This document shows positions 1 through 5,418 of a DNA stretch of 5,565 nt, piece by piece. The notes below the pieces were generated by a model that was given only the letters and a program-made list of their open reading frames with translations, was not told where the DNA came from and ran no database searches. The stretch spans positions 1 through 5,565 of the forward strand of contig CAKZJN010000341.1 of NCBI GenBank assembly GCA_936943465.1. The letters are read 5' to 3'. The translations under genes were made by a program, and so were the position numbers. Numbering within the stretch: the first letter of the stretch is position 1; each line of letters starts with the position of its first letter. The stretch is from an uncultured Rhodoferax sp. (GTDB lineage: Bacteria; Pseudomonadota; Gammaproteobacteria; Burkholderiales; Burkholderiaceae_C).

Positions 1-614
1 GCGCGGGCTGCCGGTAGGCTGATCGCCGGGTCTTCCGACAGGATGCGGCGGCAGTAGGCTTCGAGCAGGTCGCCGCGCTCGGCCTCGGGAATGGGCGCCA
101 CAAACTCCGCATGCGCTTCCGGGAAAAACTGCCCCATGCCGTGCAGCCACCAGTCAATTTCCGCTTGGGTACCCAAAAAGATGCCGCGCAGAATGAAGCC
201 CCGGCAGCGCTCGGGGTGTGATTGTCCGTAGGCCAGCGCCAGTGTGGCACCCCAGGAGCCGCCAAACACCAGCCAGCGCCCGATGCCCAACAGCGTGCGC
301 AGTTGCTCAATGTCCTGAATCAGGCTTTGCGTGGTGTTGTTGCGGACCTCACCCAGTGGCGTGGACTGCCCGGAACCGCGTTGGTCAAACAGCACAATGC
401 GGTAATGCGCCGGATCAAAGAATTGGCGGTGACTGGGAGACAAACCGGCACCCGGGCCACCGTGCAAAAACAGCACCGGTACTCCGTGCGGGTTGCCGCA
501 TTCCTCCCAGTACAGCGTATGCAGTGCATCCACCGGCAAGCGTCCGCTGCGATACGGCTGAATCGGCGGATACAACCCCGTTTGCTGATTAACCAGGGCA
601 GTCGCGCGGCTCAT
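1..614 (-). CDS. pip: Proline iminopeptidase, N-terminal 204 residues (C-terminus beyond window)
   Basis: This is a cytosolic serine peptidase of the S33 alpha/beta-hydrolase family, which removes N-terminal proline from peptides. The reading frame stays open from the ATG at 614 to the left edge, giving 204 residues. Family members are usually a little over 310, so the last third is missing here. Visible hallmarks are the oxyanion-hole motif HGGPGAG (residues 51-57), FDQRGSGQS (76-84) and the nucleophile elbow GGSWGAT (118-124) with the catalytic serine at 120. The catalytic Asp and His expected near the C-terminus lie outside the window, so an intact triad cannot be confirmed. The start ATG overlaps the TGA of the upstream PilZ gene as ATGA and has no strong Shine-Dalgarno sequence, which suggests translational coupling. 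Family assignment is secure. Confidence 0.95.
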   Translation of the reverse strand, partial: MSRATALVNQQTGLYPPIQPYRSGRLPVDALHTLYWEECGNPHGVPVLFLHGGPGAGLSPSHRQFFDPAHYRIVLFDQRGSGQSTPLGEVRNNTTQSLIQDIEQLRTLLGIGRWLVFGGSWGATLALAYGQSHPERCRGFILRGIFLGTQAEIDWWLHGMGQFFPEAHAEFVAPIPEAERGDLLEAYCRRILSEDPAISLPAAR

Positions 615-1282
615 GCATGCTGGACCAGGTCATTCAAGAGCGCCTTGTCACTCGCACTGGCGCCCTTGAACGCCACGCCCAGGAAGTAGTTGTCTTCATA
701 GGTGGCGCGGTTGTTGTGGCACACCGTGGCCGTTAGTTGCAGCGGGATCGGTATGCCATCCACCGGGATGGTCAGGCTGACCCGCACCAAGGTCCCGACC
801 GCAGCGAGGTGGGTGGCCGTCTTGACCATGGCGCCGTGGGGGCTGATGTCAATCAAGCTGACTGCCACAGTTTGGCTGCTGCCGTCGGCGTTGGTCACCG
901 TGACCTCGGTCGGGCAGTCGCGCTTGACCCGCATGCTTTGCCGCACCAGTTTGGCGTCGACCTGTGCCGGATAGGCCAGCAGGGCATAGACAAAAGGCTT
1001 CTCAAAGGTTTGCAGCACCTTGGACGGGAACGAGTACTCGTATTGCCCGGTAAAGCCGCGCACCAGGCAGATATCGCCCACCTTGAGTTCGGTAGGGTCG
1101 GCATCCGGACCAATCGGGCCGACCATCACACCCTTGCCTTCGATGGCGCCAAAGTATTGTGCCTCGCGCTTGTTTGCACCTTGGGCCAGGCGCCGCGTCT
1201 GCAGCGCCATGCCGGGCTTCAGGCCCAGCACACGCAAGGGCAGGCGCGAAACTTCGTCGTGTGGCGCGGCGTCATCCACCAT
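611..1282 (-). CDS. YcgR-like PilZ-domain protein (predicted c-di-GMP receptor / flagellar brake type)
   Basis: This 223-residue soluble protein has two parts. An N-terminal YcgR-type beta domain spans about residues 18-105, and a PilZ domain about 112-220. The PilZ c-di-GMP signature is complete: RxxxR at R114-R118 (RQSMR) followed by DxSxxG at D145-G150 (DISPHG). LGVAF at 201-205 forms a late strand typical of the domain. In YcgR-type proteins such a receptor binds c-di-GMP and acts on the flagellar motor, and other PilZ proteins act on exopolysaccharide or other outputs. No flagellar gene is visible here, so the target is unknown. The ATG at 1282 lies 3 bases after the TAA of the hydrolase gene, with a modest AAAGAAG (1294-1300) upstream inside that gene. 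Its TGA overlaps the pip start. The domain call is strong and the role as flagellar brake is inference. Confidence 0.9.
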   Translation of the reverse strand: MVDDAAPHDEVSRLPLRVLGLKPGMALQTRRLAQGANKREAQYFGAIEGKGVMVGPIGPDADPTELKVGDICLVRGFTGQYEYSFPSKVLQTFEKPFVYALLAYPAQVDAKLVRQSMRVKRDCPTEVTVTNADGSSQTVAVSLIDISPHGAMVKTATHLAAVGTLVRVSLTIPVDGIPIPLQLTATVCHNNRATYEDNYFLGVAFKGASASDKALLNDLVQHA

Positions 1283-1285
1283 GGT

Positions 1286-2323
1286 TTAGAAAGCTTCTTT
1301 GGGCAGGGTTTTGAGCCATTGCACGATGGAGTCCGCCATGGGGGCGACGGCGGCCGGGTCCTTGATGTTGCCAGCCAGCACATGCTGCCCCTTGCTTCGG
1401 CTGTAGGTGACCGGCTCCATCGACTTGTGGGCAGACCCGAGGCGCGTGAAGGCGGCCTTGGATTCGGCCACGTCTACCGTCTGGTCCGACTCGCTGTACA
1501 GCACCTGCACGGGCGTCCGGAACAGTGACAGGTCACTATCGCGCACATTCTTGACCAGGGCCATCATGGGAAACACGGCCTTGGTCGGATAGCTCGGCGT
1601 CCAGGCTTGCCCCTCTTGCGGGTTTTCAGGAATCCAGCTTCGCGTCGGGCCCTCTATCCACAGCGCGATTTTCTGACCCCAGGGCGCATTGATGATTTCC
1701 GAACGCTTGTCCTTCGGGCCAAAGTTGGGCGAAATAAACACATGGGCTGCAACCCGCGAGGCATCGCCCGAGGTGCCCAGCCAGGTTGCCAGCGTCGAGC
1801 CGGTCGAGCAACTGATCATCAGCACCCGCTCGCCCAAAGCCTGCCCGATGCGGGCTGCCTCCAGCGTGTCGGCCATCCAGTCCTGGACCTTGGCTTCGCC
1901 CATGGCGTCACCGTCCAACCGGCCGTGACCGGTCAGCCGGGTGTAGAACACATTGGCGCCTAATTGAGAAGCCACGGTTTCGGCCAGCGGCGCGGTCTCC
2001 AGGCGGCTGGCAGAAAAACCATGCACATAGACTACGGACCAGGCCGTGCGCTGGCCCGGTGTGCCAGCCCAGACGATGCCCTTGGCGTTGCCGGGTTTGA
2101 TGTCGGGAATGGCTGCTTCGCTGTCACGCACCCAGTCGGACACGGTGGCGACGTTTTCTGGCGGCAGTGCCCTAGCGCTGGCCACTGCGTCCCCCATCGG
2201 GTTGCGCGGTCCCAAGGTCCACGCCAATGCGCCCACTACGATCAGCAGGGCAAGGGCTGCACCGACCCGCTTGCTGCGGGATGGGTTCGGGCCCCCGAAG
2301 GGCGTGGGTTGGAAGGCGGGCAT
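1286..2323 (-). CDS. Membrane-anchored alpha/beta hydrolase (Hydrolase_4 / S33-like)
   Basis: This 345-residue protein starts with a short basic N-terminus (RSKR at 16-19), followed by one hydrophobic segment at about 20-37 with no clear signal-peptidase site. It is therefore probably anchored in the inner membrane with the enzyme domain in the periplasm. The hydrolase core shows HGFSASR (101-107, oxyanion region), TGHG (131-134, typical of lysophospholipase/monoglyceride-lipase-like enzymes), nucleophile elbow SCSTGS with Ser173, acid Asp280 in YSESDQTVD, and His314 in KGQHVLAG. A cap lies roughly at 205-265. The elbow has Ser where the usual GxSxG has its first Gly. Substrate is unknown; an ester or lipid is plausible but unproven. 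It is the first gene of the minus-strand run with the PilZ protein and pip. The ATG at 2323 is the first in frame with a sensible topology, although no good Shine-Dalgarno sequence precedes it. Confidence 0.87.
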   Translation of the reverse strand: MPAFQPTPFGGPNPSRSKRVGAALALLIVVGALAWTLGPRNPMGDAVASARALPPENVATVSDWVRDSEAAIPDIKPGNAKGIVWAGTPGQRTAWSVVYVHGFSASRLETAPLAETVASQLGANVFYTRLTGHGRLDGDAMGEAKVQDWMADTLEAARIGQALGERVLMISCSTGSTLATWLGTSGDASRVAAHVFISPNFGPKDKRSEIINAPWGQKIALWIEGPTRSWIPENPQEGQAWTPSYPTKAVFPMMALVKNVRDSDLSLFRTPVQVLYSESDQTVDVAESKAAFTRLGSAHKSMEPVTYSRSKGQHVLAGNIKDPAAVAPMADSIVQWLKTLPKEAF

Positions 2324-2368
2324 GGGTGATCATGGGAGCTAAGTTGGCTAAGATGGTACACCGCACCA

Positions 2369-2383
2369 GCGCAAACTTTGCGC
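2369..2383. promoter_or_regulatory. 15-base perfect inverted repeat between divergent genes, candidate operator
   Basis: The sequence GCGCAAA-C-TTTGCGC is a perfect inverted repeat with 7-base arms around one central base. It lies in the 84-base gap between the hydrolase start (2323) and the lipoprotein start (2408), about 25 bases before the latter. As DNA it could bind a dimeric regulator serving both genes. As RNA it could form a 6-bp hairpin with a 3-base loop just before the lipoprotein ribosome binding site. I could not identify convincing -35/-10 boxes on either strand of this gap. The only weak candidate, TAAGAT at 2349-2354 on the plus strand, has no matching -35. Confidence 0.4.
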
Positions 2384-2395
2384 CCTGAAATACCT

Positions 2396-2399
2396 GGAG
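2396..2399 (+). promoter_or_regulatory. Ribosome binding site deciding the lipoprotein start
   Basis: GGAG sits 8 bases before the ATG at 2408. This supports 2408 as the start rather than an in-frame TTG at 2378, which lies inside the palindrome and would put ten extra residues in front of the signal peptide. Confidence 0.75.
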
Positions 2400-2407
2400 T
2401 CTTACCC

Positions 2408-2887
2408 ATGATGCAGACTTTGTTCACCGGCCGCCCAGCGTTGTTCGGACTTGCCTTGGCGGGTCTGTTGCTGTCGGGTTGTGCCAAGGTCAATGACTTG
2501 GGTTTGCGACTGGTCTCCAGCCAGGTGGATGCCATGTTGCTGGTCAAAGGCCAGGTTCTGACGGGCACGGTTTTGATGATTCCTGACCGTACCGGGCGTG
2601 TCTCGTTCGCACGGGAGGAGGGCCCCATTACCAACTGCGGTGGCTCGATGCGCTACACCGCAACCCATTCGGGTGAGATCGACCTGCGCTGCAATGACGG
2701 AACGCAGGTGGCGGTGAAGACGACGCACATCACCGAAACCCGGGGTTATGGCTACGGCAGCTCGCCCGAGGGCCTGGTGAGCGTGACCTTCGGACTCGCA
2801 GAGGAAGACGCCAAGGCTTTCCTGCGCATACCGCCGGACACGTCCCCCCCGGCGGTCCAGGCCGATGCTGAAAGTGAGTCGAAGTAG
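2408..2887 (+). CDS. Small predicted outer-membrane lipoprotein, family not recognised
   Basis: From the ATG at 2408 this is a 159-residue protein with a lipoprotein signal peptide: hydrophobic stretch at about 11-22 and lipobox LSGC with the lipidated cysteine at 25. Residue +2 after the cysteine is Ala, not Asp, which by the usual rule favours outer-membrane sorting. The mature part looks beta-rich. It contains two cysteines (C77 in TNCGGSM and C95 in DLRCNDGTQ) that could form a disulphide, a Gly/Tyr-rich turn RGYGYGSS near 112-119, and a polar C-terminal tail from about 143. I recognise no family and assign no function. It is divergent from the hydrolase-PilZ-pip run and ends 8 bases from the pyrD stop codon. 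Base and codon use match the neighbours, so nothing points to recent transfer. Confidence 0.85.
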   Translation: MMQTLFTGRPALFGLALAGLLLSGCAKVNDLGLRLVSSQVDAMLLVKGQVLTGTVLMIPDRTGRVSFAREEGPITNCGGSMRYTATHSGEIDLRCNDGTQVAVKTTHITETRGYGYGSSPEGLVSVTFGLAEEDAKAFLRIPPDTSPPAVQADAESESK

Positions 2888-2890
2888 CCT

Positions 2891-2904
2891 GGCGTTTAAA
2901 CGCC
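2891..2904. terminator. 14-base palindrome at the convergent lipoprotein/pyrD ends, possible weak bidirectional terminator
   Basis: GGCGTTTAAACGCC is a perfect palindrome that spans the pyrD stop codon and starts 4 bases after the lipoprotein stop. As RNA, on either strand, it could fold as GGCG/CGCC with a TTTAAA loop. The stem is short and no T-tract follows on either strand, so this is a weak candidate. A palindrome of this length is expected by chance roughly once in three windows of this size. Confidence 0.25.
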
Positions 2905-3978
2905 TCGCAGTGCCTTGATCGCCTGCGCCGACTGGCTTACCAACGCGGGGCCCCGGTAGATCAGCCCGGTGTAAATCTGCACCAGATCGGCACCCGCCTG
3001 AATCTTGGAGACGGCGTCGGCCGCCGACAACACACCGCCCACGCCAATGATCGGGAACGACTGGCCTAACGCCTGGCGCAGTTGGCGAATCACCTGGTTA
3101 CTCATTTCCAGCACCGGGGCTCCGGACAGACCGCCGGTTTCCTGCGCGTGCGGCATGCCTTGAACGGCCGTGCGGCTTAGCGTGGTGTTGGTGGCGATCA
3201 CACCCCAGGCGTTATTGACGCGGCCGTCGCTGTCGGTGCCGTAGCGCAGCAGGGTGGCGGCGATCACTTCAATCTGGTCGGCTTCCAGGTCCGGCGCAAT
3301 TTTCAGGAACACCGGTTTGCGCTGGCCGTGTCGCTGGGCCAGCAACTCGCGCCGCTCGGCTATGGCACCTAAGAGGGCATCGAGTGCGGCGTCGCTTTGC
3401 AGGCTGCGCAGGTTCTTGGTGTTGGGGCTGCTGATATTGACGGTCACGTAGTCGGCAAAGGGGTACACGCCGTCCAGACAACGCAGGTAGTCGCTGGTGG
3501 CCTCTTCAATCGGGGTGGCGGCGTTCTTGCCGATGTTCAGGCCCAGCAGCAGGGCCGGGTGCTCGGCTTTGCGCAGCGCGGACTGCTGCACGTTGTGCAC
3601 AAAGGCTTCCAGTCCGTGGTTGTTAAAGCCGAACCGGTTGATCAGGGCATTGGCGCGGGGCAGGCGGAAGATGCGGGGCTTGGGGTTGCCGTCTTGCGGT
3701 AGCGGAGTGACGGTGCCCACCTCGACGAAGCCAAAGCCCATGGCACCCAAGCCATCAATGCAGCGGGCGTTTTTGTCCAAGCCGGCTGCCATGCCTACGC
3801 GGTTGGGAAACTTCAGACCCGCCACCTCGATGGGGTCGTCCACGCGCGTGGTGCGATAGGCCATGGCTAGCGCATTGCCCTGGGTGGCCGCCAGAGAGGC
3901 CAGCGTCAGGTCGTGCGTGGTTTCGGCATCCAGGCTGAACAAAAAAGGGCGCAGCAGGCCGTAGGGAACGAGAGCCAT
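2896..3978 (-). CDS. pyrD: Dihydroorotate dehydrogenase (quinone), class 2
   Basis: PyrD oxidises dihydroorotate to orotate, the fourth step of de novo pyrimidine synthesis, using FMN and passing electrons to membrane quinone. All 360 residues are present. The N-terminal helices (about 1-40, LLRPFLFSLDAETTHDL) are the class 2 membrane and quinone-tunnel element. The core shows GMAAGLDKNA (62-71), FGFVEVGTVTP (82-92), NRFGFNNHG (114-122), NISSPNT (181-187) with the class 2 catalytic serine at 184, KIAPDL (226-231), IATNTT (261-266), GGLSGAP (282-288), and the FMN-phosphate motifs IGVGGV (311-316) and LVQIYTGLIYRGP (332-344). It is some 20 residues longer than the E. coli enzyme (336), partly from an insert near 248-258. 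The start at 3978 is supported by an AGGA 8 bases upstream. It is divergent from rpiA. Confidence 0.97.
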   Translation of the reverse strand: MALVPYGLLRPFLFSLDAETTHDLTLASLAATQGNALAMAYRTTRVDDPIEVAGLKFPNRVGMAAGLDKNARCIDGLGAMGFGFVEVGTVTPLPQDGNPKPRIFRLPRANALINRFGFNNHGLEAFVHNVQQSALRKAEHPALLLGLNIGKNAATPIEEATSDYLRCLDGVYPFADYVTVNISSPNTKNLRSLQSDAALDALLGAIAERRELLAQRHGQRKPVFLKIAPDLEADQIEVIAATLLRYGTDSDGRVNNAWGVIATNTTLSRTAVQGMPHAQETGGLSGAPVLEMSNQVIRQLRQALGQSFPIIGVGGVLSAADAVSKIQAGADLVQIYTGLIYRGPALVSQSAQAIKALRGV

Positions 3979-3982
3979 CGGA

Positions 3983-3999
3983 TAATTCCTGTAATTCTG
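3983..3999. repeat. Near-perfect tandem repeat in the pyrD-rpiA gap
   Basis: TAATTCCTG (3983-3991) is followed directly by TAATTCTG (3992-3999), a 9-base unit repeated with one base lost. It fills much of the 42-base gap between the divergent pyrD and rpiA starts and covers the pyrD ribosome binding site. It is AT-rich compared with its surroundings, so it may simply be promoter or leader sequence. I see no confident -35/-10 pair on either strand. Confidence 0.3.
3987..3990 (-). promoter_or_regulatory. pyrD ribosome binding site
   Basis: On the minus strand AGGA stands 8 bases before the ATG at 3978. This is good spacing and supports that start. Confidence 0.65.
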
Positions 4000-4020
4000 A
4001 AACTACCCTGATTTTCCGCC

Positions 4021-4734
4021 ATGAATGCACCTTCGCCCGCCACCTCTTCCGCACCTGCCGCACTGACCCAGGACGAACTCAAGGCCCTGGTCGGCAAGGC
4101 CGCCCTGGAATACGTTGTTCCTGGCGAAATCGTGGGCGTGGGCACCGGTTCTACAGTCAATAAATTTATTGACGCGCTGGCCACTATCAAGGACCAGATC
4201 AGGGGAGCGGTGTCGAGTTCGGTTGCCAGCACCGAGCGCTTGCAAGCGCTGGGCATTCCGGTTTTTGATTCCAATTCCGTGGATCGCCTGTCGGTCTACA
4301 TTGACGGCGCCGATGAAATCGATGGCGAAGGCAATATGGTCAAAGGCGGTGGTGCGGCCCTGACGCGCGAAAAAATCGTGGCAGCGCAGTCGGCCCGTTT
4401 TGTCTGCATCGCCGACGAATCCAAGCTGGTTCAGACCCTGGGTAAGTTCCCGCTGCCGGTGGAAGTCATTCCCATGGCCACCAGCCGCGTAATTCAGCAG
4501 TTTGCTGCCAAGGGTGGCACGGGCACGATTCGCCAAAAAGACGGCCGGCCGCTGGTGACTGACAACGGCCAATACATCGTCGACGTCATCGGATTGAATA
4601 TCGCCGACCCGTTGGCCTTTGAGGCAGAAGTCAGCCAGTGGCCGGGCGTGGTGACGGTGGGGGTGTTTGCCTTTCAGCGCGCCCAGGTTTGCTTGTTGGG
4701 CACCGCCAGCGGCGTACGCACGCTGACCTTCTAA
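4021..4734 (+). CDS. rpiA: Ribose-5-phosphate isomerase A
   Basis: RpiA interconverts ribose 5-phosphate and ribulose 5-phosphate in the non-oxidative pentose phosphate pathway and supplies the precursor of PRPP. The 237-residue protein carries the family's motifs: GVGTGST (39-45, phosphate binding), SSSVASTERL (65-74), IDGADEID (94-101), KGGGAALTREK (108-118) and KFPLPVEVIPMA (142-153). By alignment from memory with E. coli RpiA (219 residues), the catalytic residues correspond to D95, D98, K108 and E117, all present. Similarity to E. coli begins at TQDEL (16-20); the first 15 residues are an Ala/Pro/Ser-rich extension. A TGA at 4009-4011 stops the frame upstream, so the ATG at 4021 is the first possible start, yet no Shine-Dalgarno sequence precedes it. 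The end (FAFQRAQVCLLGTASGV) departs somewhat from the E. coli pattern. Confidence 0.97.
   Translation: MNAPSPATSSAPAALTQDELKALVGKAALEYVVPGEIVGVGTGSTVNKFIDALATIKDQIRGAVSSSVASTERLQALGIPVFDSNSVDRLSVYIDGADEIDGEGNMVKGGGAALTREKIVAAQSARFVCIADESKLVQTLGKFPLPVEVIPMATSRVIQQFAAKGGTGTIRQKDGRPLVTDNGQYIVDVIGLNIADPLAFEAEVSQWPGVVTVGVFAFQRAQVCLLGTASGVRTLTF
4156..4173. repeat. 18-base perfect palindrome inside rpiA
   Basis: GTCAATAAATTTATTGAC reads the same on both strands. It lies about 135 bases into rpiA and encodes VNKFID. It includes a run of 12 A/T bases (4159-4170) with the codons AAT, AAA, TTT and ATT, in a gene that otherwise favours G/C-ending codons. Whether it is a binding site or coincidence cannot be told from the sequence alone. 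Confidence 0.45.
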
Positions 4735-4735
4735 G

Positions 4736-4748
4736 CCGCCAACGGCGG
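4736..4748. terminator. Short GC hairpin between convergent rpiA and the DUF4124 gene
   Basis: CCGCC-AAC-GGCGG forms a 5-bp all-GC stem with a 3-base loop, starting 2 bases after the rpiA stop and 13 bases beyond the stop of the opposing gene. Because the stem works on both strands it could serve both genes. On the plus strand only a loose TTCTTT (4758-4763 region) follows, and on the minus strand there is no T-run, so an efficient intrinsic terminator is uncertain. Confidence 0.4.
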
Positions 4749-4761
4749 ACTTGGGCCTTCT

Positions 4762-5391
4762 TTAGAACTGGATGCCCGCCGGGTTGGACGGGCCGGGCGC
4801 CGAGGGCGACACGGGTGCCGGGCGCACTTCGGGCTTTTCTTCTACCTTGGCGGGGGCTGGTGCCTGCACTGTGACCAGCGGGCTGGCGGGCGCATTGCGG
4901 TAACCGGCCGGCAGCATCGAACTGCGCGGATAGCCCGCCGCATCCAAGGTCTGGCCCCACTCGGCGTCGGAAAAGCCCTTGATGCGCTGTCCACCAACGC
5001 TCAGGATGGGCAGCGAGTTTTCACCGGTCAGGCGCTGCAGCGAAGCGACGTCGTCCGCCGTGGTCACGGTGCGTTCGGTAAACGGAACACCCCGTCCGCT
5101 CAACAGGGCGCGGCCGGTCGAACAAGGGCCGCATTCGGGGGCGCTGTACAACGTCACCGGGTATTTGGAAACCACCTGGCGCAGCTCGAAGGGCAGCGCA
5201 GCCCCTGAAGTTCCGCCCGCGGCGGCACCGCTGGTGGTGGCAACCTTGGCCTGATCGCTGCTGATGGGGGGCTTGTCCGAAAACGTGACGCGGCCATCGG
5301 CTCCGACAATGCGGTAAACCGTCTGGGCCTGTGCCAGCGAAAACAGACACATCAGTCCGACCAGCGCCTGCATTCGAATCAACGGTTTCAT
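4762..5391 (-). CDS. Exported DUF4124 / glutaredoxin-fold protein with CGPC motif
   Basis: The start at 5391 is chosen because GGAGAG stands 7 bases upstream and the resulting 209-residue protein opens with a standard signal peptide (MKPLIR, then a hydrophobic core, predicted cleavage after AQA at residue 22). A GTG 24 bases further upstream is also in frame but would spoil the signal. Mature domains in order: DUF4124 (TVYRIVGADGRVTFSDKPP, about 24-42), an Ala/Gly linker (about 49-66), a glutaredoxin-like domain (about 77-155) with C87-G-P-C90, a likely cis-proline at 128 (SLPILSV) and GF at 139-140, then a Pro/Ala-rich tail to the end. It is probably a periplasmic thiol-disulphide protein; the partner is unknown. 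The gene follows the M3 oligopeptidase gene after 27 bases, likely in one transcript, and converges on rpiA. Confidence 0.88.
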   Translation of the reverse strand: MKPLIRMQALVGLMCLFSLAQAQTVYRIVGADGRVTFSDKPPISSDQAKVATTSGAAAGGTSGAALPFELRQVVSKYPVTLYSAPECGPCSTGRALLSGRGVPFTERTVTTADDVASLQRLTGENSLPILSVGGQRIKGFSDAEWGQTLDAAGYPRSSMLPAGYRNAPASPLVTVQAPAPAKVEEKPEVRPAPVSPSAPGPSNPAGIQF

Positions 5392-5398
5392 GGGTGTT

Positions 5399-5404
5399 CT
5401 CTCC
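5399..5404 (-). promoter_or_regulatory. Ribosome binding site deciding the DUF4124-glutaredoxin start
   Basis: GGAGAG on the minus strand lies 7 bases before the ATG at 5391. It favours this start over the in-frame GTG at 5415, which lies upstream of the ribosome binding site. Confidence 0.75.
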
Positions 5405-5418
5405 AAAGTGACCACAGT

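Noticed and set aside
222..689. Plus-strand open frames opposite pip (up to 155 codons)
   Set aside because: The minus strand carries clear proline iminopeptidase motifs throughout, and the plus-strand products show no recognisable domain or sensible composition.
737..1528. Long plus-strand open frame (263 codons) opposite the PilZ and hydrolase genes
   Set aside because: It runs across the end of one gene and the start of another on the other strand. Its product is rich in His, Arg, Gly and Gln with no domain pattern, as expected from the antisense of GC-rich coding sequence, while both minus-strand genes have full family motifs.
1964..2342. Two plus-strand open frames opposite the start of the hydrolase gene
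   Set aside because: Both are rich in Gly, Arg and Ala with no motif, overlap each other, and lie on the antisense of the hydrolase N-terminus.
2344..2372. Sigma70-like promoter for the lipoprotein (TTGGCT with a -10 downstream, or TAAGAT as -10)
   Set aside because: No acceptable -10 lies 16-18 bases after TTGGCT, and no -35 matches TAAGAT. Neither can be supported from sequence alone.
2378..2407. Longer lipoprotein start at TTG 2378
   Set aside because: The GGAG at 2396-2399 would lie inside such a gene and is ideally spaced for the ATG at 2408. The extension also adds ten residues before a normal signal peptide.
4003..4572. Minus-strand open frame of 189 codons opposite rpiA
   Set aside because: It is antisense to a fully conserved RpiA and lacks a recognisable domain or ribosome binding site.
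5392..5415. Longer DUF4124-glutaredoxin start at GTG 5415
   Set aside because: GGAGAG at 5399-5404 is placed for the ATG at 5391, and the added residues contain an acidic Glu before the signal peptide.
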